In this document: positions 15,516-23,780 of the stretch, in pieces
Numbering within the stretch: position 1 is the stretch's first letter
Layout of the letters: each line of letters begins with the position of its first letter
From: an uncultured Aeriscardovia sp.
Lineage (GTDB): Bacteria > Actinomycetota > Actinomycetes > Actinomycetales > Bifidobacteriaceae
Reading direction: 5' to 3'
DNA length: 64,000 bases
Assembly (NCBI GenBank): GCA_903789535.1
Contig: CAIFES010000001.1
Span: 124,001-188,000, forward strand
Program-made: the position numbers and the translations under genes
The notes under the pieces: model-generated
The model's database searches: none
What the model was told of the DNA's origin: nothing
What the model saw: the letters and a program-made list of their open reading frames with translations, nothing else

Positions 15516-16907
15516 TCAGTCGTTGTCGTCAGACTGCTGGGCGGGCGCGGGGGCCGGGGCGGACGGCTGCGCGGATGCGTCGGACGTGTCCTGCGCCTGC
15601 TGGTCGTCAGGATTCTTGGCAGAGGCTTCCTCCTCGGCCGGGGTCGGCGCCGGGGCAGGCTTCATGAAGCTGCCGAACGCCTGGGAGAACATCGAGCGCA
15701 GCTCGTCCACGCGGGCGGTGATCGATGCCTCGCGCGTCTGCAGGTCCTTGATGCGCTTGTTGAGCCCGTCGATCTCCTTCTGGGCCGCCTCGCGCTGGTT
15801 CTGGATCTGCTCGGCCGCCTTGACCGAGGCCTCATGGATCTTGGAGCTCGCCTGCTGGTCGGCGTCCTTGCGCTTGGCGTCGGCGTAAGCATCGGCCTCA
15901 TCGCGTGTCTTGCGTGCCTGGGCGAGGATCTCGGCGCTCTTCTTCTCGCTGTTCTCACGGCGCTTCTTCAGATCGTCGAGCAGCTCGTTGATCTTGGCGG
16001 TCGCCTCGGACTGCTTGCTCTCGATCTGCTTATGGACGTTCTCATACTCGGTGGCCGCCTTCGAGAGCGTGTTGGCACGCGAGACGTCGGCCTGGTCCTG
16101 GATCTGCTTCGCCTGGGCGGTGGCGGCGTCGATGATCTCGCCGGCCTTGCGGCGCGCGTCGGAGAGCATCTTGTTGACCTGCTCGCGCGTCTGGGCGAGC
16201 TTCTTGTTCGCCTGCTCGAGGGCGGACTGGATCTGGTCGTTCGACTCGGCTTTCAGACGCGTGATCTCGTCATTGGCCTTCTTGCGCTGGTCGGCGATCT
16301 CCTGGGCGGCATCGGCCTTCTTCTTGGCGATGGCCGTCTCCTGGCCGCTCTTCCACGCCTCAAACTTCTTGTTGTTCTCGTCACGGGTGTTGGACAGCTC
16401 CAGGGCGAGGGAGTCACGCTTCTCCTGCACCTCGTGGTTGACCTCGCTCTCCTGCTGGGAGGCGAACTGCTTGGCGGAGGTGACGATGGTGTCGGCCTGG
16501 TCGGTGGCCTTCTTGAGGATGGAATCCTTCTGGCTGTTGGCGTCGGAGAGGATGGTGGCGGCTCGGTTGGTGGCGTCGTTGATGATGGTCTGCGCCTTGT
16601 CCTGCGCCCCCTTGCGGATGGTGGAGGCATCCTTCTTGGCACGGGCGAGCAGCTCGGCGCTCGTCTGCTCGGCGGAGGCGAGCAGCTGCTGGGCGTTGGC
16701 ACCGAGCGAGGCAAAGGAGTCCTTGGAGGCAGGTGCGGACTTCTTCTTTTTCTCCTCCTCGAGCTGTGCCTGGAGGTTGAGGATCCTCGCATCATACTGC
16801 TTGATCTGCTCGCGCATCAGACGGCCGGACTCCTCGTAGTCCGCGACGGCGCGATCGACCTTCTCACGGTCGTATCCATGGAAGACGACAGGGAATGACT
16901 CAGGCAT
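15516..16907 (-). CDS. DivIVA-like coiled-coil protein
   Basis: A 463-residue protein with a short N-terminal domain resembling DivIVA/Wag31 (FPVVFHGYDREKVDRAVADYEESG) followed by about 370 residues of nearly unbroken coiled coil rich in Ala, Lys, Gln and Glu, and an acidic Pro/Ala/Ser tail of about 50 residues. DivIVA-type proteins sit at curved membrane or poles and organise cell-wall growth; the extra-long coil resembles Scy-like or filament-forming polar proteins of actinobacteria. There is no membrane segment. ATG at 16907 follows CCGGAGGTAGTCG. It stands alone between pepC and the divergent peptidase gene. Function is inferred from the N-terminal domain and architecture only. Confidence 0.8.
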   Translation of the reverse strand: MPESFPVVFHGYDREKVDRAVADYEESGRLMREQIKQYDARILNLQAQLEEEKKKKSAPASKDSFASLGANAQQLLASAEQTSAELLARAKKDASTIRKGAQDKAQTIINDATNRAATILSDANSQKDSILKKATDQADTIVTSAKQFASQQESEVNHEVQEKRDSLALELSNTRDENNKKFEAWKSGQETAIAKKKADAAQEIADQRKKANDEITRLKAESNDQIQSALEQANKKLAQTREQVNKMLSDARRKAGEIIDAATAQAKQIQDQADVSRANTLSKAATEYENVHKQIESKQSEATAKINELLDDLKKRRENSEKKSAEILAQARKTRDEADAYADAKRKDADQQASSKIHEASVKAAEQIQNQREAAQKEIDGLNKRIKDLQTREASITARVDELRSMFSQAFGSFMKPAPAPTPAEEEASAKNPDDQQAQDTSDASAQPSAPAPAPAQQSDDND

Positions 16908-17058
16908 CGACTACCTCCGGAAAAGTGCGGCGGGCACGGCGCCCGCACGATTCAGCCGCCCTCATTCTAGGCCGGGGCGGGCCACCGGATCCGGCTGTGG
17001 GCGCAACCGCCGCGCCTCATGCACAATCACCACAATCGGCGTCTGTATGCTGGTGGGT

Positions 17059-17772
17059 ATGCGGCATTTCACAGTATGCGTGTCAGGTTTCGAGGTCCCT
17101 GATGGCACACAGACATCCCTGTCACCCACAGGCGCGACGGCCAAAAGGCTCGGCACGCCGGAGGTGACGGCGCGCCTGGCCACGCGGACCGGTCTGGATA
17201 TCTCGGTCGTGCCGGTCATGGTGCCGCTCAGTTTCAAGCGCGGCTGGCCGTGCCTGGAGCAGGCCATCGAGCGCCATCACCCGTGTCTGACGGTGATCCT
17301 CGGCCATCGCGGCGGCATGCACGGGGTGACGCTGCCCCGCTCGGCCGTCAACCGCGTGCAGACCGACCGTCCCGATGATGACGGCTGCCAGCCGCTTCCC
17401 GGCGCCGTGCTGGAGAACGGGCCCGCCGCCTTCTGGACGCACCTGCCGCTCTCGCGCGTGCTGGCCGCCTTCGCCGACGCGCATGTGCCGGCCTCCCTCT
17501 CCTCGGACGCGGGCACCTACGTGTGCAACTTCCTCTTCTACCGGCTGATGGACCGCCTGGCCCGCACGCCCGACGAGATGGGCGGGCTGCTGTGCCTGCC
17601 GGACTATGCCCCCGCCGCACGCGACGTGACGCTCGGCACGGTCGGCCTGTCCGCCGGCCAGATGCTCGCCGCCGGCGAGGAGCTCATCGCCACCACGCTC
17701 GTCTATGAGAACGCTGCGATGGATAAGAAAGAGGCGGACCAGCGCCGCGTTCAGAGCACGAGGACGGTGTAG
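17059..17772 (+). CDS. Pyroglutamyl-peptidase I homologue lacking two catalytic residues
   Basis: Homologue of pyrrolidone-carboxylate peptidase (peptidase family C15), which removes N-terminal pyroglutamate. The Cys nucleophile is kept in SSDAGTYVCNFLFYRLMD (Cys156), and GPAAFWTHLPL matches the conserved GPAAYWTGLP. Compared with the well-known Bacillus sequence, the catalytic Glu of ITPERVAIN is Pro93 (VTLPRSAVN), and the catalytic His of GGFIHIPY is Cys179 (GGLLCLPD). The protein may be inactive or have changed chemistry. ATG at 17059 was chosen; TATGCT about 8 nt upstream would give a leaderless mRNA. ATG at 17047 would add four residues. The 3' end overlaps the convergent laccase-domain gene by 22 bp. 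Confidence 0.85.
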   Translation: MRHFTVCVSGFEVPDGTQTSLSPTGATAKRLGTPEVTARLATRTGLDISVVPVMVPLSFKRGWPCLEQAIERHHPCLTVILGHRGGMHGVTLPRSAVNRVQTDRPDDDGCQPLPGAVLENGPAAFWTHLPLSRVLAAFADAHVPASLSSDAGTYVCNFLFYRLMDRLARTPDEMGGLLCLPDYAPAARDVTLGTVGLSAGQMLAAGEELIATTLVYENAAMDKKEADQRRVQSTRTV

Positions 17773-18698
17773 AACCGACCGTCCCTGCGTGCATCCCCGC
17801 CCAGCGTGTAGCCGCGGTAGGAGTAGAAGCGCGTGTCCTCGAGCGTGCAGCAGCGCCGCGGGGACGACATGCCCGGCCTGTCAGGCATCGGATCCGTCGC
17901 CGACCGCCCTGCGTCATCCGCCGTGCCGACCGCGTCACGCACATGGTCCTTCCGTACGCCCATGTCATCCAACTGCCGGACGATGGCCGCACCGAGGTCG
18001 ACACCCGGTCCGCCGAACCGCGTGCGCGTCGAGCAGCCGGGGAACTGGCGCGCGAAGGCATCGGCGATCTGCCTGCCCGTCTCGTAACAGTCGCCACAGA
18101 TGTGCGGGCCGATCCACACATGGATGTCGTCAGGATCGGCGCCTTTGGCCCGCATCGCAGAGATGACCGCGCCGGCGATGTCGCGCTGTGTGCCAAGCCG
18201 TCCCGAGTGCGCGGCGGCGAACACGCCGTGCCGCGTGTCGGCAAACAGCAGTGGAACGCAATCGCCGGTGAGGATGGCGAGGGCGAGTCCTCGTCGCGTC
18301 GTCACCATGGCGTCGGCCTGCAGCTGGGCAAGCCGCGACAACGTCTGTTGGTCGAAGGCCTGACCGGCCGGCATGCCCTGCCCCACCCCATCAAGATCAA
18401 CGACTCGGGCGGAATGGACCTGATGGAGCCGGACGACCGGCCTGCCGCACAGCCGGCCAAGCACTCGCAGATTTGCCTCGACCCTGTCCGTATCCGTGCT
18501 ATGGCGCCGGGCGGTCGTCGGGCTGAGATTGAAGTCACCATGGTCGAGCGGGCTGACGGCCGTGGTGGAAAAAGCACACGGGATATTCAGATCGGCAGGG
18601 ACGAGGACGGAGAGATCCAGACCTGCGTTCGTGTCCGCACAGCCGCCCGGACCGCCCTTGCGACCACTGGACCGGACCGGCTGATGCTCCGGGCTCAC
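17751..18698 (-). CDS. pgeF: PgeF/YfiH-family purine nucleoside phosphorylase (laccase domain)
   Basis: Cytoplasmic member of the DUF152/laccase-domain family. Relatives act as purine nucleoside phosphorylase/adenosine deaminase or help correct peptidoglycan precursors (YfiH/PgeF). Zinc-ligand motifs are visible: RLHQVHSARVV (about residue 93), LTGDCVPLLFAD (about 143), AAHSGRLGT (His, about 161) and GPHICGDCYE (about 196). The start GTG at 18698 overlaps the TGA of the aldo/keto reductase (GTGA), so they are translationally coupled; a TTG at 18719 is possible but has no ribosome-binding site. An extra segment near residues 265-285, before the C-terminal RFYSYRG, is an insertion relative to short members. 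Which activity applies is not decidable here. Confidence 0.88.
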   Translation of the reverse strand: MSPEHQPVRSSGRKGGPGGCADTNAGLDLSVLVPADLNIPCAFSTTAVSPLDHGDFNLSPTTARRHSTDTDRVEANLRVLGRLCGRPVVRLHQVHSARVVDLDGVGQGMPAGQAFDQQTLSRLAQLQADAMVTTRRGLALAILTGDCVPLLFADTRHGVFAAAHSGRLGTQRDIAGAVISAMRAKGADPDDIHVWIGPHICGDCYETGRQIADAFARQFPGCSTRTRFGGPGVDLGAAIVRQLDDMGVRKDHVRDAVGTADDAGRSATDPMPDRPGMSSPRRCCTLEDTRFYSYRGYTLGGDARRDGRFYTVLVL

Positions 18699-19594
18699 CG
18701 GGCGTCGCCCTCGGTGCAATCAGCGGGATCGCCGTCGAGCAGACGCAGCTCCTCGTCGCTGAGGACGAGGTCGGCCGCCTTGAGCGAGTCAAGGATGGTG
18801 GCGGGCCTGTGCGCACCGGGGATGACGAGGACGTTCGGCCCCTTGGCGAGCTCCCAGGCGAGGACGACCTGCTGGTAGCTCACGCCGTGCGCGGCGGCCA
18901 CTTTCCTGAACGGCTCGAACTTGGAGGCGTCCACGGCACGGCGGTAGCCGCCCAGCGAGCTCCAGCACACGAAAGCCAGGCCGAGACGACGGCATTCGTC
19001 GAGCGTGTCCTGCGTGGAGCGGTAGACCGGCGAGAACTGGTTCTGCACGGCCACGAGCCGGTCGCCCAGGATTCTGCGGGCGATGTGGATCTGTTCGACG
19101 GAGGCGTTGGAGATGCCGATCATGCGGGCGACACCCTCATCGGCGAGCGTCTTCATGGCCTCGATGGACTGGTCATAGGGCACCTTCGGGTCCGGGCGAT
19201 GGAAGTAGAGCAGATCGATCGTGTCGACGCCGAGCGTGGAAGCGCACTCCTTGCCCTGGCGAAGGAGAGTCTCCGGCCTGCCGTCCTGCCCCCAGGTGGG
19301 CACGCCGTCGGTGAAGTTGCGGTTGTGACCCACCTTTGTGGCCACGAGCACGTCCTGGCGCGGCCCGTCCCAGCTCTCGAGGGCGGCGCGGACAAGCCGC
19401 TCGTTGGCCTCGGGTGTCTTGCCGGACTCGTAATACGCCCAGGCGGTGTCCAGATGACGGCAGCCGGCGTCGAGCGCGGCATGGATGGTCTGCAGGCCCA
19501 TGTCCCGGCCCAGGTTGTTTTCCAGTGACAGCGGCATGCAGCCCAGTCCGACGGCGGTGGTGGTGAGCTGCCCGATCGTGCGTGTGATGACCAT
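18695..19594 (-). CDS. Aldo/keto reductase
   Basis: NAD(P)H-dependent oxidoreductase of the AKR superfamily with a (beta/alpha)8 barrel; the substrate is unknown. The catalytic tetrad is visible: Asp in HLDTAWAYYESG (about residue 50) with the catalytic Tyr a few residues later, Lys in VLVATKVG and His in LLYFHRPDP. The cofactor site near the C-terminus has VLVIPGAHRPATI, corresponding to the GA.. ..Q/R loop that holds the 2'-phosphate or ribose. At 299 residues it is of normal size. ATG at 19594 follows GGAAAGGACG; the frame extends upstream but those codons look non-coding. It is coupled by a 4-bp overlap to the downstream laccase-domain gene. Confidence 0.93.
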   Translation of the reverse strand: MVITRTIGQLTTTAVGLGCMPLSLENNLGRDMGLQTIHAALDAGCRHLDTAWAYYESGKTPEANERLVRAALESWDGPRQDVLVATKVGHNRNFTDGVPTWGQDGRPETLLRQGKECASTLGVDTIDLLYFHRPDPKVPYDQSIEAMKTLADEGVARMIGISNASVEQIHIARRILGDRLVAVQNQFSPVYRSTQDTLDECRRLGLAFVCWSSLGGYRRAVDASKFEPFRKVAAAHGVSYQQVVLAWELAKGPNVLVIPGAHRPATILDSLKAADLVLSDEELRLLDGDPADCTEGDAR

Positions 19595-19783
19595 GATGAC
19601 GTCCTTTCCTGTGGACCTGCCGTGCGGCGCAGACAGGCGATCCATCCGGTGCCCTGCCGTCAGCCCCGACGACAGGTGTCTTTTTGACAGGGGTGGCAGG
19701 TGCATTGTCTCCGAGTCTATCCTGCCGCTTCCCTCTCCCCTCTCTTCTGCCGCGCCCTTCTATGACGAACCGTGCAGAACGCA

Positions 19784-19811
19784 CGAAGGCCCGCCATATG
19801 GCGGGCCTTCG
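19784..19811 (-). terminator. Perfect 12-bp hairpin after pnp
   Basis: CGAAGGCCCGCC and GGCGGGCCTTCG flank a four-base loop, forming a perfect palindrome 60 bp after the pnp stop codon. There is no clear T-run on the minus strand, so it could also protect the mRNA 3' end. Confidence 0.6.
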
Positions 19812-19871
19812 GTATATATCGGCTCAGGACGGTGTGCACCTGCTGTGCGCCCGGCTCAGAGTCTGGTGGGC

Positions 19872-22604
19872 TCAGTCGTCGTAGCGACGGCGCACGATAC
19901 GGCGGCGCGGACGCTGGCTGCGCTCGGAACGGGACTCGCGATACTCGCTGTAATCCTCGTCATCGAGATGGAACTCCTCACGGCGACGGCCACCGCTGCG
20001 ACGACGGCGCGGACGATCCTCATGGTCATCGTGATCATCACGGCTGTCATGATCCTGGCGCGAACGGCCGCGGCCACGGCCGCCACGCTCATCACGGTCG
20101 TCGTCCTCGTCATCGGAGCGACGGGTGCGGCGGCGGCGCGGACGATAATCCTCCTCGTCGTCCTCCTCCGGCTCCTCGTGACGCACGCGGCGACGACGCG
20201 GACGGAAGTCCTCGTCCTCATCCTCCTCGGCGTGGCGGGTACGGCGACGACGCGGACGATCCTCGAAATCATCGTCCTCATCCTCATCATAGTGCCGGCG
20301 TGCAGAACGACGATGGTCGGAATGATCGTCATGGTCGCCGTGACGATCATCGTGATCGTAGTGGCGGACCGGACGATGGTCGGCATGACGCGGCTCGTCA
20401 TCATCCTCGAAGCCCGGGATGGCGAGCGAGATCTTGCCGCGGTCGTCGACGGACTGGACGACGACCTCGACGGTGTCGCCTTCGTTGAGCACGTCCTCGA
20501 CGCGCTCGACACGCTGGCCGTCACGCAGGTTGCGGATCTGCGAGATGTGCAGCAGGCCGTCCTGGCCCGGGGTGAGGTTGACGAACGCGCCGAACGAGGT
20601 GGTCTTGACGACCTTGCCGTTGTAGCGCTCACCCACCTGCGGCACGTGCGGGTTGGCGATCTCGTCGATGGTCTTGCGTGCCTTCTCGGCTGCCGCGCCG
20701 TCCTCGGAGGAGACATAGACGGTGCCGTCGTCCTCCACGGTGATCTCGGCGCCCGTGTCCTCCTGGATCTGGTTGATCATCTTGCCCTTCGGGCCGATGA
20801 CCTCGCCGATCTTGTCGACCGGGACGTGCGTGGTCAGGATACGCGGCGCATTGTCGCTCATCTCGGCCGGGCCGTCGATGCACTCGTTGATGACCTCGAG
20901 AATGGTCATACGCGCCTCATGCGCCTGCTTGAGCGCGCCGGCGAGGATGTCGGCGGGGATGCCGTCGAGCTTCGTGTCCAGCTGCAGGGCGGTGATGAAG
21001 TCGGAGGTGCCGGCGACCTTGAAGTCCATGTCGCCGAAGGCGTCCTCGGCGCCCTGGATGTCGGTGAGCGTCTTGTAGACGGTCTTGCCGTCGATCTCCT
21101 CGCTCATCAGGCCCATGGAGATGCCGGCGACCGGCGCCTTGAGCGGCACGCCCGCGTCGAGCAGGGAGAGCGTGGAGGCGCACACCGAGCCCATGGAGGT
21201 CGAGCCGTTGGAGCCGATGGCCTCGGAGACCTGGCGGATGGCGTACGGGAACTCCTCCTCGCTGGGCAGCACTGGCACGAGGGCGCGCTCGGCGAGATTG
21301 CCGTGGCCGATCTCACGACGCTTCGGCGAGCCGATACGGCCCGTCTCGCCCGTGGAGAACGGCGGCATGTTGTACTGGTGGATGTAGCGCTTCGTCTCCG
21401 GGCCGGAGAGCGCGTCGAGCTGCTGGCGCATCTTGAGCATGCCCAGGGTGGTGATGCCCAGGATCTGCGTCTCGCCGCGCTGGAAGAGGGCGGAGCCGTG
21501 CACGCGCGGCACCACGTCCGCCTCGGCGGAGAGGGTACGGATGTCCTTGAGGCCGCGGCCGTCCATGCGCTCGCCCTTCTCGAGGACGCGGCGGCGCACG
21601 ATGGAGCGCTGCAGATCCTTGAAGGCATTGTCGAGCTGGCGCGAGCGCTCGGCCTCGTCCATGTCGGCGAACTGCTCGGCGAGCTTGTCGGCGACCTCGT
21701 GCTTGATTTCGCGGATCTTCTCCTGACGCTCGATCTTGCCCGGGATGATGAGGGCCGGGTCGAGGTCCTTGGCGGCGAGCTTCTGGACGGCGGCATAGAA
21801 GTCATCGTCGTAGAGCGGGAAGAGCGGGAACTCGCGGGTCGGCTTGGCGGCCTTCTTCTTGAGCTCGTTGATGGCGTCGCAGATGGTGCGGATGAACGGC
21901 TTGGCGGCCTCGATGCCCTCGGCCACGACGGTCTCGTCCGGCTTGGTGGCGCCCTCGTCGTAGATGAGGTGCCAGGCGTTCTTGCCGGCGCCTGCCTCGA
22001 TCATGGCGATGGCGACCTCGTCCTTGGAGGTGATGCGACCCGCCACGGTCAGCTCGAAGGTGGCCTTCTCACGCTCGGACCAGCGCGGGAACGCGACCCA
22101 CTGGCCGTCGATGAGCGCCAGGCGCACGCCGCCGACCGGGCCTTCGAACGGGATGCCGGAGATGGTGGTGGACGCCGAGGCGGCGTTGAGCGCGAGCAGA
22201 TCGTAGGAATCATCCGGGTCGATGGACAGCACGGTCTCGACGACCTGCACCTCGTTGCGCAGAGTGTGCGGGAACAGCGGGCGCAGCGGGCGATCGATCA
22301 CACGGCAGGCGAGGATGGCCTCGGTGGACGGACGGCCCTCGCGGCGGAAGAAGGAGCCCGGGATCTTGCCCGCGGCATACATCTTCTCCTGCACATCCAC
22401 AGTCAGCGGGAAGAAGTCGTAGTTCTCCTTCGGCGCATGGCCGGCGGTGGTGGTCGACAGAATCATCGACTCATCATCAAGATAGGCGGCAACGGCCCCG
22501 TCGGCCTGCTGCGCCAGACGTCCGGTCTCGAAGCGCAGCGTGCGCCGACCGAACTTTCCATTGTCAATGACCGCCTCCACAGCGGTGATATCGGGACCCT
22601 CCAC
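19872..22604 (-). CDS. pnp: Polyribonucleotide nucleotidyltransferase (PNPase) with long charged tail
   Basis: Phosphorolytic 3'-5' exoribonuclease of mRNA decay. Two RNase PH cores are visible: the first with [20 protein letters not shown], the second with [32 protein letters not shown], written here only as landmarks. The KH domain has [16 protein letters not shown] and the S1 domain has [29 protein letters not shown] at 22604 is preceded by AAAGGAGG and gives [16 protein letters not shown], typical of the family; the longer frame from 22709 crosses the rpsO terminator. The protein (910 residues) ends in about 170 residues of alternating Asp/Glu and Arg blocks with repeated RPRRRR motifs, not found in E. 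coli PNPase. It follows rpsO, the classic order. Confidence 0.97.
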   Translation of the reverse strand: MEGPDITAVEAVIDNGKFGRRTLRFETGRLAQQADGAVAAYLDDESMILSTTTAGHAPKENYDFFPLTVDVQEKMYAAGKIPGSFFRREGRPSTEAILACRVIDRPLRPLFPHTLRNEVQVVETVLSIDPDDSYDLLALNAASASTTISGIPFEGPVGGVRLALIDGQWVAFPRWSEREKATFELTVAGRITSKDEVAIAMIEAGAGKNAWHLIYDEGATKPDETVVAEGIEAAKPFIRTICDAINELKKKAAKPTREFPLFPLYDDDFYAAVQKLAAKDLDPALIIPGKIERQEKIREIKHEVADKLAEQFADMDEAERSRQLDNAFKDLQRSIVRRRVLEKGERMDGRGLKDIRTLSAEADVVPRVHGSALFQRGETQILGITTLGMLKMRQQLDALSGPETKRYIHQYNMPPFSTGETGRIGSPKRREIGHGNLAERALVPVLPSEEEFPYAIRQVSEAIGSNGSTSMGSVCASTLSLLDAGVPLKAPVAGISMGLMSEEIDGKTVYKTLTDIQGAEDAFGDMDFKVAGTSDFITALQLDTKLDGIPADILAGALKQAHEARMTILEVINECIDGPAEMSDNAPRILTTHVPVDKIGEVIGPKGKMINQIQEDTGAEITVEDDGTVYVSSEDGAAAEKARKTIDEIANPHVPQVGERYNGKVVKTTSFGAFVNLTPGQDGLLHISQIRNLRDGQRVERVEDVLNEGDTVEVVVQSVDDRGKISLAIPGFEDDDEPRHADHRPVRHYDHDDRHGDHDDHSDHRRSARRHYDEDEDDDFEDRPRRRRTRHAEEDEDEDFRPRRRRVRHEEPEEDDEEDYRPRRRRTRRSDDEDDDRDERGGRGRGRSRQDHDSRDDHDDHEDRPRRRRSGGRRREEFHLDDEDYSEYRESRSERSQRPRRRIVRRRYDD

Positions 22605-22673
22605 GGGTTCCTCCTTTGCATCCGGGCTCGTCCCCTCCCCTCCCGGGGTCGTCGATGCTGGGGGACGCGCGCA

Positions 22674-22707
22674 TAAAAAAGCCCAGACACGGAAAACGTG
22701 CCCGGGC
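22674..22707 (-). terminator. Rho-independent terminator between rpsO and pnp
   Basis: On the minus strand GCCCGGGCACG pairs imperfectly with CCGTGTCTGGGC around an AT-rich loop, followed directly by seven T. It lies a few bases after the rpsO stop codon and would limit read-through into pnp. Confidence 0.8.
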
Positions 22708-22713
22708 ACAATC

Positions 22714-22983
22714 TCAGTGGCGCAGACCGAGGCGCTTGATGAGCGAGCGGTAGCGGTTGATGTCCACCTTCGTCAGGTAGTCGAGAAGGCGACGACGCTT
22801 GCCGATCATGAGCAGAAGACCACGGTTGGAGTGGTAGTCATGCTTGTGGTTCTTCATGTGCTCGGTCAGGTTGTTGATGCGGTTGGTCAGCAGTGCGATC
22901 TGCACCTCAGGGGAGCCGGTGTCGCCCTCATGAGTCGCGTATTCCTTGACGATGGACTGCTTTTCCTCGCTGCTGAGAGCCAT
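22714..22983 (-). CDS. rpsO: 30S ribosomal protein S15
   Basis: Primary-binding ribosomal protein of the small-subunit platform; it binds the 16S rRNA three-way junction and forms bridge B4. The 89 residues are the family length. The signature [17 protein letters not shown] lies at about residues 21-37, and [19 protein letters not shown] follows in the RNA-binding region. ATG at 22983 is preceded by CAAGGAGG. It is followed by a terminator and pnp. Confidence 0.98.
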   Translation of the reverse strand: MALSSEEKQSIVKEYATHEGDTGSPEVQIALLTNRINNLTEHMKNHKHDYHSNRGLLLMIGKRRRLLDYLTKVDINRYRSLIKRLGLRH

Positions 22984-23093
22984 GGGGCCCCTCCTTGCTT
23001 GCTGCGCGGTGCGACTGCCCTTCTGGCAGCGCGCTGTTTATCCGCGGGCGGTACACGCCACGAGCATCAACTTTACCGACTGGCCTGACATCC

Positions 23094-23780
23094 TCACGCG
23101 CCGCCCATCGTCAGCAGCCCGCCGAAGATCACCACGAGGATGGCCACTAGCTCGAGCACGAGATACTCGCTCAGCGCGGCCGGGGCGGTGGTGAGGAAAT
23201 CGGCCCGCGAGCCGGGGCGCACGAACACGAGCAGCACAATATAGAGCAGCCCGAAGGCGAGCGCACCGACCACGGAAGAGAGGATGCCGAGGTTGATGGC
23301 ATTGGCATAGATGGCGTGGGCGTGGAAGACGACGTACGTCGAGTTCCAGAAATTCCATTTAAGCAGCGCCAGCCCGGCGAGCAGCTGTTCGACCATGAAC
23401 AGCAGCAGCGTCAGCACGAGCCCGCTGCGGCGGTGCCGCTGGGAGATGATCGCCTGGATGAGCGTGATCCACGCGAGGGTCACGTCCATCCACGCCAACA
23501 GGGCGAGCCCACGCGGGTCAAACCGCGAGAACACGTCGATGAGCGCATCCGTATGGTCCACGGCGATCGCGCGGCCCACGGCGTATGGCACGAGCGCGGC
23601 GACGAAGAAGAGGACGATGCCCACGGTCAGGCGCACGGGGTGGCTCGAGCGGCTGCGCTCCTGTGCCAGCGAGAGGGAGTCGTGCAGTGTGTGCACGGAC
23701 TCCTCCTGCATGAGCGAGAGCCCCTCCTGCCGCGCCTGCTCCTCGAGCCTCGCCTCGTCGCGCTCCTGCCGTTCGTTCAT
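23094..23780 (-). CDS. Five-helix membrane protein, unknown function
   Basis: No family recognised. The first 45 residues are hydrophilic and rich in Glu, Arg and Gln (probably an amphipathic helix). Five hydrophobic segments follow: VGIVLFFVAALVPYAVG, LAWMDVTLAWITLIQAII, LVLTLLLFMVEQLLAGLALL, ILSSVVGALAFGLLYIVLLV and VLELVAILVVIFGGLLTM. There is no signal peptide. Its ATG shares one base with the pullulanase stop codon (TGATG), so it is the last gene of the GT8/acyltransferase/pullulanase run and is translated by coupling. A role as a membrane partner of that pathway is inference from position only. Confidence 0.72.
   Translation of the reverse strand: MNERQERDEARLEEQARQEGLSLMQEESVHTLHDSLSLAQERSRSSHPVRLTVGIVLFFVAALVPYAVGRAIAVDHTDALIDVFSRFDPRGLALLAWMDVTLAWITLIQAIISQRHRRSGLVLTLLLFMVEQLLAGLALLKWNFWNSTYVVFHAHAIYANAINLGILSSVVGALAFGLLYIVLLVFVRPGSRADFLTTAPAALSEYLVLELVAILVVIFGGLLTMGGA

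Noticed and set aside
19485-22676. Long plus-strand open frame (over 1000 codons) opposite pnp
   Set aside because: It is the mirror of a strongly recognised PNPase gene; GC-rich codon use leaves the antisense frame open. No domain or ribosome-binding site supports it.
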